Below the pieces are notes generated by a model, which worked only from the letters and a program-made list of their open reading frames with translations, did no database searches and was not told where the DNA came from. The position numbers and the translations under genes are program-made. 59,970 nt of DNA from Candidatus Oscillochloris fontis (GTDB lineage: Bacteria; Chloroflexota; Chloroflexia; Chloroflexales; Chloroflexaceae), in assembly GCF_004138135.1 (NCBI RefSeq), contig NZ_RYFD01000028.1, forward strand, positions 1 through 59,970, given 5' to 3'. Positions 42,150-50,366 of the stretch are shown here, piece after piece (the stretch's first letter is position 1; the number at the start of each line of letters is the position of its first letter).

Positions 42150-44039
42150 ATGACGACCGACCAGGAGACGATGCCACCGCCGGAGGCGATGTCCTTCCGT
42201 GCTGAGGTACAGCAGGTTCTACATATTCTGGCCCATTCGCTCTATACCGACCGCGATGTCTTTCTGCGTGAGTTGATCTCGAATGCCTCTGATGCGATCA
42301 ACCGCTTGCAGTTTGAGATGCTCACCAACCAGAACGTGCTCAATCCTGAAGCCGAGTTGGGGATCTGGATCGAGGTGGATAAAGAGGCCAAGACGATCAC
42401 CGTGCGCGATACGGGTACCGGTCTAACCCGCCAGGAGATGATTGACCACCTGGGGACGATTGCGCAATCGAGTGCGCGCGCCTTTGTGCAGCAGGCCAAG
42501 GAGCAGCAGGCCAGCGCGAGTGAGATTATCGGCCAGTTTGGCGTCGGCTTCTACTCGGTCTTTATGGTGGCGGATAAGGTCTCGGTGGTGTCGCGCTCCT
42601 TCCACCCCGATGCGGAAGCGGCGGTGTGGGAGTCTACGGGGGGCAACAGCTTTACGTTGGGGGTGGCCGAGCGCGCCGAGCGCGGCACGAGTATCACGCT
42701 GCACCTCAAGGATGATGCGGCTGAGTTCGCCAACGATTGGAAGTTGGAGCAGATCATCAAGCGCCACTCCGACTTTGTCTCGTTCCCGATCTATATGGGC
42801 GAGCGCCAGGTCAATCAGCAGAAGGCGCTCTGGCGGCGTGCGCCGCGTGAGGTGGAGGCCGAGCAATATAAGAGCCTCTACCAGCAGATGACGATGGATT
42901 ATGATGAGCCGCTGCATAAGCTACATCTCTCCACTGATGTGCCGATTGATCTGCATAGCATTCTGTTTGTTCCGACGAAACGTGAGCGTGGGCTGATCGA
43001 GCGTCGTATCGAGGGCAAGATCAAGCTCTACTCGCGCAAGGTGCTCATCCAGGAGGATGCCAAGGATCTGCTGCCGAACTACTTCCGCTTCATCGAGGGC
43101 GTGGTGGATAGCGAAGATCTGCCGCTGAACGTCTCGCGTGAGGGTGTGCAGAGTAACGTCGGGGCCAATATTCAGTCGCCGGTGCAGCAGCGCATCCGCA
43201 AGACCCTCACCGGACGCATGCACCGCGAACTGAACGAACTGGCCGACAAGGAGCCGGAGAAGTTCGCTGCCTTCTGGAAGGAGTTCGGTGTCTTTATTAA
43301 GGAGGGCGTGGCCACCGATTATGAGCAGCGCGAGGAGTTGCTCAAGCTGTTGCGCTTTAACAGCACGACGAGCGGCGATGACCTGATCACACTGGCGGAC
43401 TACAAGGGGCGTATGGTCGAGGGCCAGCAGGAGATCTATTATGTGATGGGCGGCAGCCTGGAGGCGGCGCGCACCAGCCCGCACCTCGACCCCTTCACGG
43501 CGCGTGGGATTGAAGTGTTACTCTTCGGCGAACTGATGGATGGCTTCATGCTCTCCGGGCTGCGCGAGTATGAGGGGCTGAAGCTGCGCAACGTGGACGA
43601 GGCCGATCTTGAGTTGCCGGGTGAGGTAGATGCGCCCGAATCGCGCCTGAGCGATGCCGAGTTCAGCACGTTGGCCGAGCAGTTGGCGGCCATCCTGGGC
43701 GAGGAGATCAAGGAGATCCGCGCCTCCAAGGTGCTACGTGACAACCCGGTGCGCCTCGTCAGCGATGATGACGGGCCAGGGCGCGAGATGCAGCGCATCC
43801 AGCAGATGTTGGGGCGCGAGACAATCAACCTGCCGCGAGTCCTCGAACTCAACCCGTCCCACCCGCTGATTGTCTCGCTGGCCCACCGGGCTGCCGCCGA
43901 CCCCAACGACCCGATTCTGGCGGCGGCGGCGGAGCAACTCTACGACAACGCGCTGTTGTTGGAGGGCTTGCACCAGAACCCGGCCACGATGGTGCCGCGT
44001 ATTCTGCGACTGCTGGAGGCAGCGGCCCGGACGGAGTAG
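42150..44039 (+). CDS. htpG: molecular chaperone HtpG (Hsp90)
   Basis: A 629-residue Hsp90 protein. The N-terminal GHKL ATPase has ELISNASDAINRL, VRDTGTGLTRQEMIDHLGTIAQS and IGQFGVGFYSVFMVAD; the middle domain follows (WRRAPREVEAEQYK, LPLNVSREGVQSN); the C-terminal dimerisation part ends near 625. Length matches bacterial HtpG. It folds and remodels client proteins in the cytosol under stress. AAAGGAG lies 11 bases before the ATG at 42150. It is monocistronic; no CIRCE element or other heat-shock operator is seen in the leader. Confidence 0.97.
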   Translation: MTTDQETMPPPEAMSFRAEVQQVLHILAHSLYTDRDVFLRELISNASDAINRLQFEMLTNQNVLNPEAELGIWIEVDKEAKTITVRDTGTGLTRQEMIDHLGTIAQSSARAFVQQAKEQQASASEIIGQFGVGFYSVFMVADKVSVVSRSFHPDAEAAVWESTGGNSFTLGVAERAERGTSITLHLKDDAAEFANDWKLEQIIKRHSDFVSFPIYMGERQVNQQKALWRRAPREVEAEQYKSLYQQMTMDYDEPLHKLHLSTDVPIDLHSILFVPTKRERGLIERRIEGKIKLYSRKVLIQEDAKDLLPNYFRFIEGVVDSEDLPLNVSREGVQSNVGANIQSPVQQRIRKTLTGRMHRELNELADKEPEKFAAFWKEFGVFIKEGVATDYEQREELLKLLRFNSTTSGDDLITLADYKGRMVEGQQEIYYVMGGSLEAARTSPHLDPFTARGIEVLLFGELMDGFMLSGLREYEGLKLRNVDEADLELPGEVDAPESRLSDAEFSTLAEQLAAILGEEIKEIRASKVLRDNPVRLVSDDDGPGREMQRIQQMLGRETINLPRVLELNPSHPLIVSLAHRAAADPNDPILAAAAEQLYDNALLLEGLHQNPATMVPRILRLLEAAARTE

Positions 44040-44075
44040 GGATGATCTAGGGGGGGCGTGTTGGCATAGGCATTC

Positions 44076-44225
44076 GGTTACGGAGGGCATCACATATCAA
44101 CCGCAGAGGACACAGAGGTACGCAGAGGGATGGATTTTGCGCTACCTGTGGTTACGACCTCTGGTTCTTCCTCTGCGTTCCTCTGCGTTCTCTGCGGTCA
44201 ACAACCGGGACGCAAGAGGACGCTT
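44076..44225. repeat. paired CAGAGGACACAGAGG repeat element
   Basis: Left arm ACCGCAGAGGACACAGAGG with following TACGCAGAGG (44100-44129) and right arm CCTCTGCGTTCCTCTGCG with TTCTCTGCGGT (44170-44198) are complementary. The outer flanks GGCATTCGGTTA (left) and GACGCTTAACCGAACGCC (right) look like terminal inverted repeats. A second copy in the opposite orientation is at 53213-53350. Confidence 0.65.
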
Positions 44226-44239
44226 AACCGAACGCCAAT

Positions 44240-44274
44240 GGGGCGTGTTGGCGGCTTTGCCGCCAACACGCCCC
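44240..44274. terminator. variable-arm palindrome, copy I
   Basis: 16-base perfect arms (44240-44255, 44259-44274), GGGGCGTGTTGGCGGC and its complement around TTT, end 5 bases before the stop of the convergent amidase gene. Likely a terminator. Confidence 0.7.
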
Positions 44275-44279
44275 CTGGA

Positions 44280-45839
44280 TCATGCCTCCAACACCATCGC
44301 CACCCGCAACAACTCGGCTTCTTCCCACGGACGCGCCACCAACTGCACCGCCAGCGGCAAGCCCTCGCGGCTAAACCCGGCGGGGATGCTGATCGCGGGC
44401 CAGCCCAGACAGTTGAAGGGGCCGGTGAAGGTGGTCGCGGTGATCACGCCCAAGGGCGGGGCGGGGTGGGGAACGACCGGCAGCACCAGGATGTCAATCT
44501 GCTCAAAGAGTGCCGTCATGCGCTGGCGTAGCACCGCCCGCGCCTGTTGGGCCTGCACGAAGGTGGCCGGGCCATAGACGAAGCTGGCGAGGATGCGCTG
44601 GCGCATAAATTCGGCGTAGTCGTTGAGCCGCGTGCGCAGGTTGGGCAGGTGTAAGGCCGCCGCCTCCATGGCCAGAATGACCGGGTTGAGCAGGCGTAGC
44701 GCCTCGATTTCAGCCACGTCCACTTCTGCCACCTCAGCCCCGGCAGCGCGCAACTGCGCCCCCGCGCTACGTACCACCGCCAACGTCTCCGGGTCGGCCT
44801 GGGGTGCGCCACTGCCATCCGCACCCAACACGCCCACGCGGATTCCGCGTGCAAGTGGCTGGAGTCCATTGGCGTGGAAGGGCGGCACCGAGCGCAGCGT
44901 GCGTCCGTCATGCCCGTCGGGGCCAGCGAGTACCTCCAGCATGATCGCGGTGTCGCTGACAGATCGCGTCAGTGGCCCCAGGTGATCGAGTGACCAGGAG
45001 AGCGTAACTGCCCCGGCGAGACTGGTGCGCCCGTGGGTGGGCTTGAGGCCCACGATGCCACACTGGGCGGCGGGAATGCGGATCGAGCCGCCGGTGTCGG
45101 TGCCGAGTGCCGCCGCCACAATCCCCGCCGCGACGGCGGCTGCCGAGCCACTACTCGATCCCCCACTGTCCCGTTCGGGGTTGTGGGGGTTGGCGGTTGG
45201 CCCGTAGTGGCCGTTATTGGAACCGGGCGAGTAGGCAAACTCGGACATGCGCGTCTTGCCAATGATGATCGCACCGGCTTGGCGTAACAGGGCCACGCTG
45301 GTCGCATCCTGGCTGGGGTAGTGGTCGGCGAGGATCTTTGAGCCGGCGGTGGTGGGAGTTCCCATCAGATCGAGCAGATCCTTGACCGCCACGGGAACCC
45401 CGTGCAGGGGGCCACGGTACTCCCCGGCACTGATCGCGGCCTCAGCCGCCTGCGCATCGGCAAGTGCCTGCTCGGCCAGCACAAGCTGAAAAGCGTTCAG
45501 GTGCGGGTCGTGCGCGGCCAGCAGATCGAGTGCCTGACGGGTCAGTTCCACCGGCGAGAGGCGGCCAGTGCGCAATTGGGGTGCCAGCGCGGTGATGGTG
45601 TTGGCAGGCGGGATACTTGTCATCGGTTGCGGGCTGGCCAGCGCCGTATCCGCCACCGGCAAGACATCAATATCGAGATAATCGGGCAAGGTAGCACTGG
45701 AAAAACTCTCAAGCAGGCGCTCAACATCGGCCACCCGGCTCAGAAAGCCCTTCGCGCTCATGCCCTCCAGATCCGCAACACTCACCGGGATATTCGCAGC
45801 GCGCAGGTTGGTGCGCAGACGGTCAAGCAGGTTGGTCAT
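44280..45839 (-). CDS. amidase signature family protein (GatA-like)
   Basis: A 519-residue amidase. The Ser-cisSer-Lys triad is readable: Lys in PVAVKDLLDLMG, the Gly/Ser-rich motif GGSSSGSAAAVAAG and the catalytic Ser in GTDTGGSIRIPAAQCGIVG. An N-terminal extension of about 75 residues (RLRTNLRAANIPVSVADLEG and following) precedes the amidase fold and resembles a small helical GatC/AtzG-like domain, but this is tentative. No gatB or gatC is near, so it is more likely a free amidase than the tRNA-dependent amidotransferase subunit. AGAGGAAT precedes the ATG at 45839. Confidence 0.86.
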   Translation of the reverse strand: MTNLLDRLRTNLRAANIPVSVADLEGMSAKGFLSRVADVERLLESFSSATLPDYLDIDVLPVADTALASPQPMTSIPPANTITALAPQLRTGRLSPVELTRQALDLLAAHDPHLNAFQLVLAEQALADAQAAEAAISAGEYRGPLHGVPVAVKDLLDLMGTPTTAGSKILADHYPSQDATSVALLRQAGAIIIGKTRMSEFAYSPGSNNGHYGPTANPHNPERDSGGSSSGSAAAVAAGIVAAALGTDTGGSIRIPAAQCGIVGLKPTHGRTSLAGAVTLSWSLDHLGPLTRSVSDTAIMLEVLAGPDGHDGRTLRSVPPFHANGLQPLARGIRVGVLGADGSGAPQADPETLAVVRSAGAQLRAAGAEVAEVDVAEIEALRLLNPVILAMEAAALHLPNLRTRLNDYAEFMRQRILASFVYGPATFVQAQQARAVLRQRMTALFEQIDILVLPVVPHPAPPLGVITATTFTGPFNCLGWPAISIPAGFSREGLPLAVQLVARPWEEAELLRVAMVLEA

Positions 45840-45867
45840 GGATTAGATTCCTCTCGGTATGGGCGTA

Positions 45868-45940
45868 GTAGGGGCGAAGCATCGCCCTCCATGCAGCAGG
45901 GGAACCCGAACGAAGTTGGCGGGCGATGCTTCGCCCCTAC
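45868..45940. repeat. GCGAAGCATCGC inverted repeat overlapping a stop codon
   Basis: Perfect 20-base arms: 45868-45887 (GTAGGGGCGAAGCATCGCCC) and 45921-45940. The right arm contains the TAG stop (45939-45937) of the GT4 gene. A relative lies at 32837-32902. Confidence 0.8.
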
Positions 45941-47052
45941 GGAATAATTCCAGCATAGATCGCCTCAATGCGGTCAAGCATACGGGTATGATCAAACTCC
46001 ATCAGCGCCCGTTGGCGTCCGGCGGCTCCCCATGCCCGCGCCAAGCCGGGGTTCTCCAGAATGACCCGCATGGCCCGTGCCAGCGCGCGTGGGTCGGCGG
46101 GTGGCACCACAATGCCGGTCTGCCCGTGCTGAGTAACATAGCTGGTACCGGTGCCCAATTCGCTGGTGATCACCGGCAGTGCAGCGGCCTGGGCTTCGAT
46201 CTGAACGATGCCGAAGGCTTCACTTCGTTCAACTGAGGGTAGCACGAAGAGATCGGCGGCATGAAAATAGGCCCGCAGCGCGGCGTCATCTTCTGCTTGC
46301 AGAAAGTGAACCCGCTCGGCCACCCCCACCTGCTGGGCTAGGCATTGCAGATCGGCGCGGCGCACCGTCGCGTCGGCCCCGATGATCAGGGCATGGCCGG
46401 GGGCATGGGCCATGGCGCGTACCAGATACTCAACGCCCTTATAGTAGCGCAAACGCCCGACAAAGAGGCTGAGCGGGCCGGGGTAGCGGGCGCGGATGGC
46501 CGCCACTTTAGCCGGATCGGCATGGGCAAAACGCGACAGATCGATCCCATATGGCACCACCACGCAACGATCCTGGTGCGCAGCCAGGAAGGGCGAACTG
46601 CGCTTGTAGGCCGGGCTTGAGGCGATAATGCGCGTGGCGCGGCGCAATGTGCGGCGCAGCAGCGGTGCGTAGAGTTGGAGCAAACGGCGCTGGCGCACAA
46701 TATCGCTGTGGTAGGAGACCACCAACGGAGTGCGCGGCCCCGCCAGGGCGAGCGCCAGATCGCCGGTAGGATCGGGCATGTGCAGGTGGACGAGATCAGG
46801 ACGTTGGCGCACCATCTGCACGAGCAGCGCCGGGCTGAGTGGCGCAGAGGCCAGCGTCGCCAGCCGCCCCACCGCCACCACCCGCACCCCGCCAACCTCA
46901 TACTCCCCACCTCGCCCATCCAGCGCGTTGGTCAGCACCGTCACCCGATGGCCACGCGCCACCAAGCCCTCGGCGAGTAGGCGCAGATGATTTTCGATTC
47001 CCCCAATCACGGGGTAATAGTCTTTGTAGATATGGAGGATGTGCCAGAGCAT
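45937..47052 (-). CDS. glycosyltransferase family 4
   Basis: A 371-residue GT-B glycosyltransferase. The N-terminal domain reads HIYKDYYPVIGGIENHLRLLAEGL; the C-terminal nucleotide-binding domain has LFVGRLRYYKGVEYLVRAM and the family-4 signature LPSVERSEAFGIVQIEAQAAALPVI with the EX7E acidic pair. It transfers a sugar from a nucleotide donor, probably for a surface glycan. The ATG at 47052 and its ribosome site GGAGGTG (47067-47061, eight bases away) both lie within the end of a three-hairpin repeat, and the stop lies within another repeat, so repeats define both ends of the gene. Confidence 0.88.
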   Translation of the reverse strand: MLWHILHIYKDYYPVIGGIENHLRLLAEGLVARGHRVTVLTNALDGRGGEYEVGGVRVVAVGRLATLASAPLSPALLVQMVRQRPDLVHLHMPDPTGDLALALAGPRTPLVVSYHSDIVRQRRLLQLYAPLLRRTLRRATRIIASSPAYKRSSPFLAAHQDRCVVVPYGIDLSRFAHADPAKVAAIRARYPGPLSLFVGRLRYYKGVEYLVRAMAHAPGHALIIGADATVRRADLQCLAQQVGVAERVHFLQAEDDAALRAYFHAADLFVLPSVERSEAFGIVQIEAQAAALPVITSELGTGTSYVTQHGQTGIVVPPADPRALARAMRVILENPGLARAWGAAGRQRALMEFDHTRMLDRIEAIYAGIIP

Positions 47053-47200
47053 GTGTAAATCACCTCCGGTGGGGGTTTGGAGGCGGCTGCGCCGCCCCCG
47101 AAGATCTTTTGTGTTGTTTTTTGGCGGCTACGCCGCCAAAAAACAACACAAATTGGGGTTTGGGGCGTAGCCCCAAGAACGATGCACATGCCCTTGAGGA
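47050..47200. repeat. three-hairpin repeat, copy J, complete
   Basis: From GCATGTGTAAATCACCTCCG to AACGATGCACATG. It contains the first hairpin (GGAGGCGGCTGCGCCGCCCCCG), then AAGATCTTTT, the central palindrome with 21-base arms (47108-47128, 47132-47152) around TAC, and the last hairpin (TTTGGGGCGTAGCCCCAAG). Its left end is the start region of the GT4 gene; its right end is the upstream region of carA. Confidence 0.85.
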
Positions 47201-47234
47201 TGTGCATAGTACCTGATTATAAATCGTCTATCCA

Positions 47235-47243
47235 TGCTACAAT
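47235..47243 (+). promoter_or_regulatory. extended -10 promoter of carA
   Basis: TGCTACAAT at 47235-47243; start site near 47250 and a leader of about 36 bases to the ATG at 47286, with AGGGAG as ribosome site. Confidence 0.55.
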
Positions 47244-47285
47244 AGCCAGCCGATGATGATCGGCAACATGGAAAATAGGGAGTCT

Positions 47286-48410
47286 ATGGACGCAGTGCTT
47301 GTACTTGAGGATGGTCGAGTCTTCGCAGGGCGCTCGTTTGGCGCGGCTGGCGAACGGATCGGCGAGGTGGTCTTTAATACCGGGATGACCGGCTACCAAG
47401 AGATCCTGACCGACCCTTCGTACTGCGGCCAGTTGGTAACGATGACCGCGCCGCATATCGGGAATACCGGGGTGAATGAGTTTGACCCCGAATCGTTCCG
47501 CCCGCAGGTGGCGGGGTTTATTGTGCGCTCCTACAGCGAGGAGTATAGCTCGTGGCGTTCGCGGGGCAGTCTGGCCCAACTATTGCGCGATTACCAGATC
47601 GTGGCGATCAGTGATGTGGATACACGGGCGCTGACGCGCCACATCCGCACCGCCGGGGCAATGCGCGGCATCATCTCCACCACCGGCGAGTCGGTGGAGA
47701 GCCTGATCGAGAAGGCGCGCTCGGCCCCGCCTATGGAGGGCCAAGATCTGACGCGGGTAGTCAGTTGCACGACTCCCTACGAATGGGATGAGAACAGCCT
47801 ACCCTTCAGCCCGCCCTACTCCTACGGCATTGCCCGCTCCACCCAATTCCATGTGGTGGCCTACGACTTTGGCCTCAAGCGCACGATCCTGCGCCGCCTG
47901 GTGGATCATGGTTGCCGGGTGACGGTCGTGCCGGGTTCGACCAGCGCCGAAGAGGTGCTGGCGCTCAAGCCGGATGGCGTCTTCTACTCGAACGGGCCGG
48001 GCGACCCGGCGGCGACAGTGTATGCCTTCGAGAACCTGCGCGGCCTCTTGGGCAAGACGGTGGTCTTCGGCATTTGCTTGGGCCACCAGTTGATGGGTCT
48101 GGCGCTGGGTGGACAGACCTTCAAACTGCCTTTTGGGCACCACGGCGTGAATCACCCGGTGCGCCACATCCCCACTGGGCGGGTGGAGATCACCTCGCAG
48201 AACCATGGCTTTGCGGTGGACCCGGAGAGCCTGCCGCCGGAGGTGGAGATCACCCACATCAACCTGAACGACCAGACGGTGGAAGGGCTACGCCACGTGG
48301 GGATGGGATGCTTCAGCGTGCAGTACCACCCCGAAGCCGGGCCGGGGCCGCACGACGCCAGCTACCTCTTCCACGAGTTCACCCAGATGATGGCGGCGCG
48401 GCGGAGTTAG
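47286..48410 (+). CDS. carA: carbamoyl-phosphate synthase small (glutaminase) subunit
   Basis: A 374-residue CarA. The N-terminal domain has [15 protein letters not shown] and [19 protein letters not shown]; the C-terminal class I glutamine amidotransferase domain has SNGPGDP, the nucleophile GICLGHQ (Cys264) and the His-Glu pair in [12 protein letters not shown]. It supplies ammonia to CarB for carbamoyl phosphate (pyrimidine and arginine synthesis). Start: ATG 47286 with AGGGAG 4 bases upstream; a longer reading to 47253 overlaps the promoter's leader. carB is not adjacent; the gene is followed by a repeat and an unrelated protein. Confidence 0.95.
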   Translation: MDAVLVLEDGRVFAGRSFGAAGERIGEVVFNTGMTGYQEILTDPSYCGQLVTMTAPHIGNTGVNEFDPESFRPQVAGFIVRSYSEEYSSWRSRGSLAQLLRDYQIVAISDVDTRALTRHIRTAGAMRGIISTTGESVESLIEKARSAPPMEGQDLTRVVSCTTPYEWDENSLPFSPPYSYGIARSTQFHVVAYDFGLKRTILRRLVDHGCRVTVVPGSTSAEEVLALKPDGVFYSNGPGDPAATVYAFENLRGLLGKTVVFGICLGHQLMGLALGGQTFKLPFGHHGVNHPVRHIPTGRVEITSQNHGFAVDPESLPPEVEITHINLNDQTVEGLRHVGMGCFSVQYHPEAGPGPHDASYLFHEFTQMMAARRS

Positions 48411-48418
48411 GTTGTGCG

Positions 48419-48513
48419 CCTTTTGACGCAAAGGCGCAGAGACGCAAAGGTTTGTCATTGGTCATACTATTCAAGCCTTTGCGCCTTTGCGCCTTTGCGT
48501 CTTTGCGTCAATA
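48419..48513. repeat. MITE core copy without terminal repeats
   Basis: TTTTGACGCAAAGGCGCAGAG and the inverse CTTTGCGTCTTTGCGTCAA flank a 45-base centre. The GTAACTG ends are absent. It fills the gap between carA and the HEPN-CBS gene. Confidence 0.65.
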
Positions 48514-48541
48514 CTGAATCCTCCACCCTTCAGAGGTGATC

Positions 48542-49276
48542 ATGAGCGAGCACTCGATCATCGGCAGTTTTGCCCGCCGCCTCGCCCACCTGCGCGGGCT
48601 GCTGGCGCGTGATGCGGCGGAGGCCGGGGATCAGGGTCTCAAGCTGCTTGAGGAGTACCTGGAGTACGAGGCGGTTGAGGTAGGCTACCACCAAGAACAT
48701 GGCAGCATCGGGCGCTACGCCAGTTGGCTGCGGCGGCGCGGGCCGATCCCTGATGCGTTGCTGGATCGCGCCGAAGTCTACGCCCAGGTGCGCAACTGCC
48801 TCGCCCACTCCTACGGGCTACAAACTAGCCCCGACCTCGCCGCCGAGGTGATCGAGTTTCTGGGGGTACTCATCCAGCAAGAGGCCAACACCGCCGCCCA
48901 GATGATGAGCCGCCACATCCGCAGTATTGATGAAACATCGCGCCTTGTTGATGCCCGCGACACCATGCTGCGCGAGGGCTTTGGGCGGCTGCCCGTGCTG
49001 CGCAAGGAGACCGTCGTGGCACTACTGAGTGAGCGCGACCTTGTCGTTGCTGACCTCATCCCCGGCGGCAAAGCCGACGGCATGACGGTGGCCGAGGCAC
49101 TGACACCCCAGTCGCGCCGCCGCTTCGGGGTCATCGCCGCCGACGCCAGCCAACCCGCCGTCGTCGAGGCGCTGCGGCGTCCCGGCATTGACGCCCTGAT
49201 CGTCACTCGTGACGGGCAGCGCGACCAACCGCCGTTGGGGATCATCACCCATGCGGATGTGTTGTACCGGATGTAG
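48542..49276 (+). CDS. HEPN-like domain fused to a CBS pair
   Basis: A 244-residue protein. Residues 1-115 are helical and end with QVRNCLAHSYG: Arg84-Asn85-x3-His89 is the R[N/D]xxxH signature of HEPN RNase domains. Residues about 118-244 form two CBS repeats (HIRSIDETSRLVDARDTM, LPVLRKETVVALLSERDLV, then MTVAEALTPQSRRRFGVIAAD and ALIVTRDGQRDQPPLGIITHADV), which usually bind adenine nucleotides. So a potential RNA-cleaving domain is tied to a nucleotide sensor. The ATG at 48542 has GAGGTGAT just upstream. No antitoxin-like (MNT) partner gene is adjacent. Family membership of the first domain is an inference from the motif. Confidence 0.72.
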   Translation: MSEHSIIGSFARRLAHLRGLLARDAAEAGDQGLKLLEEYLEYEAVEVGYHQEHGSIGRYASWLRRRGPIPDALLDRAEVYAQVRNCLAHSYGLQTSPDLAAEVIEFLGVLIQQEANTAAQMMSRHIRSIDETSRLVDARDTMLREGFGRLPVLRKETVVALLSERDLVVADLIPGGKADGMTVAEALTPQSRRRFGVIAADASQPAVVEALRRPGIDALIVTRDGQRDQPPLGIITHADVLYRM

Positions 49277-49277
49277 T

Positions 49278-49380
49278 GTGGGGGTTCGGGGGTGGCTGCG
49301 CCACCCCCGAAGATACTGTTTGGTGGTGTTTGGCGGCTGCGCCGCCAAACACCACCAAACATTTAGGTTTGGGATGTATC
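49278..49380. repeat. three-hairpin repeat, copy K
   Basis: GGGGGTGGCTGCGCCACCCCC (first hairpin, with a compensating C-G to T-A change in the stem), GAAGATACTG, then a central palindrome with arms 49317-49337 and 49341-49361 around TGC. It begins directly after the HEPN-CBS stop. Confidence 0.8.
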
Positions 49381-49425
49381 CCATGCCTTGACGCAGTCCC
49401 TCTGAAGCCTTGTCGAAAGCCGACC

Positions 49426-50274
49426 ATGGATGATGCGCAAGAAGAACCAACCCGGATCGACCCACGCAACCGGCTGAACGACCTGAGCGGGCGCGAGTGG
49501 ACCTACGCGCTACGTTCGGTGATCAGCACACGCTACCCCACCCGTGGCCCCGAAGCCTACGCGCATCATCTGCGGCGCTTGCACCCCTCGCCCAAGCCGC
49601 CCCAACTCATGGCCGAGTTGGTACGCTTCTTCACCAAACGCGGCGGCCATGTGCTCGATCCCTTTGCGGGCGTGGGCGGCACCCTGCTCGCCTGTTCGCT
49701 AGAGGGCCGCAGCGCCATCGGCGTGGATCTCTCCGAAGTGTACGCCGCTTGCTACAGCGAAGTATGTGCCACATTGGAGATCGCACCGCAACCCTACATC
49801 ATTGGCGACTCGCGCCACCTGCACAGCTACCCGGCCATCACCGCACAGCCCTTCGACCTGATCCTGACCGATCCGCCCTACGCGCAGATGCTGGCCAAAC
49901 CGAAGACCGGCGAGCGCAAGAAGCGCGGGCAGGGTGAGGCAACCCCGTTTACCGACTCGGCAGATGATCTAGGCAACCTGGGCTATTGGGAATTCCTGAG
50001 CGCCCTGCGCGACCTCTTCGCCAACGCGATCCCCCTGTTGCGCCCCGGCGGCCACCTCGTCCTCTTCACCAAAGACCTGCAACCTAGCCCCGACCACCAC
50101 AACATGCTCCACGCCGACATCGTGGCCAACCTGCGCGACCTGCCCGGCTTGGAGTATCGGGGCTACCAGATCTGGCACGACCAGAGCCAGAACCTCTACC
50201 CCTTCGGCTACCCCTTCGCCTTTGTGTCCAACCAGATGCATCAATTCATTCTGATCTTTCGTTATCGGCCCTAA
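49426..50274 (+). CDS. DNA methyltransferase (N6-adenine / N4-cytosine type)
   Basis: A 282-residue methylase with VLDPFAGVGGTLLA (SAM motif, about 74-88) and LILTDPPYAQM (catalytic DPPY) in that order, followed by LRPGGHLVLFTKDL and an aromatic-rich C-terminus (LYPFGYPFAFVSNQMHQ). The DPPY motif fits amino-methyltransferases acting on adenine N6 or cytosine N4, but an RNA-directed role cannot be excluded because no target-recognition domain is obvious. It is an orphan: no restriction gene nearby. The ATG at 49426 has a weak ribosome site; longer readings start inside the repeat. Confidence 0.82.
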   Translation: MDDAQEEPTRIDPRNRLNDLSGREWTYALRSVISTRYPTRGPEAYAHHLRRLHPSPKPPQLMAELVRFFTKRGGHVLDPFAGVGGTLLACSLEGRSAIGVDLSEVYAACYSEVCATLEIAPQPYIIGDSRHLHSYPAITAQPFDLILTDPPYAQMLAKPKTGERKKRGQGEATPFTDSADDLGNLGYWEFLSALRDLFANAIPLLRPGGHLVLFTKDLQPSPDHHNMLHADIVANLRDLPGLEYRGYQIWHDQSQNLYPFGYPFAFVSNQMHQFILIFRYRP

Positions 50275-50312
50275 AATTCTTTGCAAAACCAGTGCAAAAA
50301 CTTTGCAACTTG

Positions 50313-50321
50313 TGGTATGCT
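50313..50321 (+). promoter_or_regulatory. extended -10 promoter of the alpha/beta hydrolase
   Basis: TGGTATGCT at 50313-50321, preceded by three TTGCAAA/GTGCAAA/TTTGCAA direct repeats (50281-50309) that could be a regulator site. The ATG is 46 bases downstream, with AAGGATA in front. Confidence 0.45.
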
Positions 50322-50366
50322 AGAAGGGAACACCAAACACCCAAGCCTATTGCAAGGATACCAACC

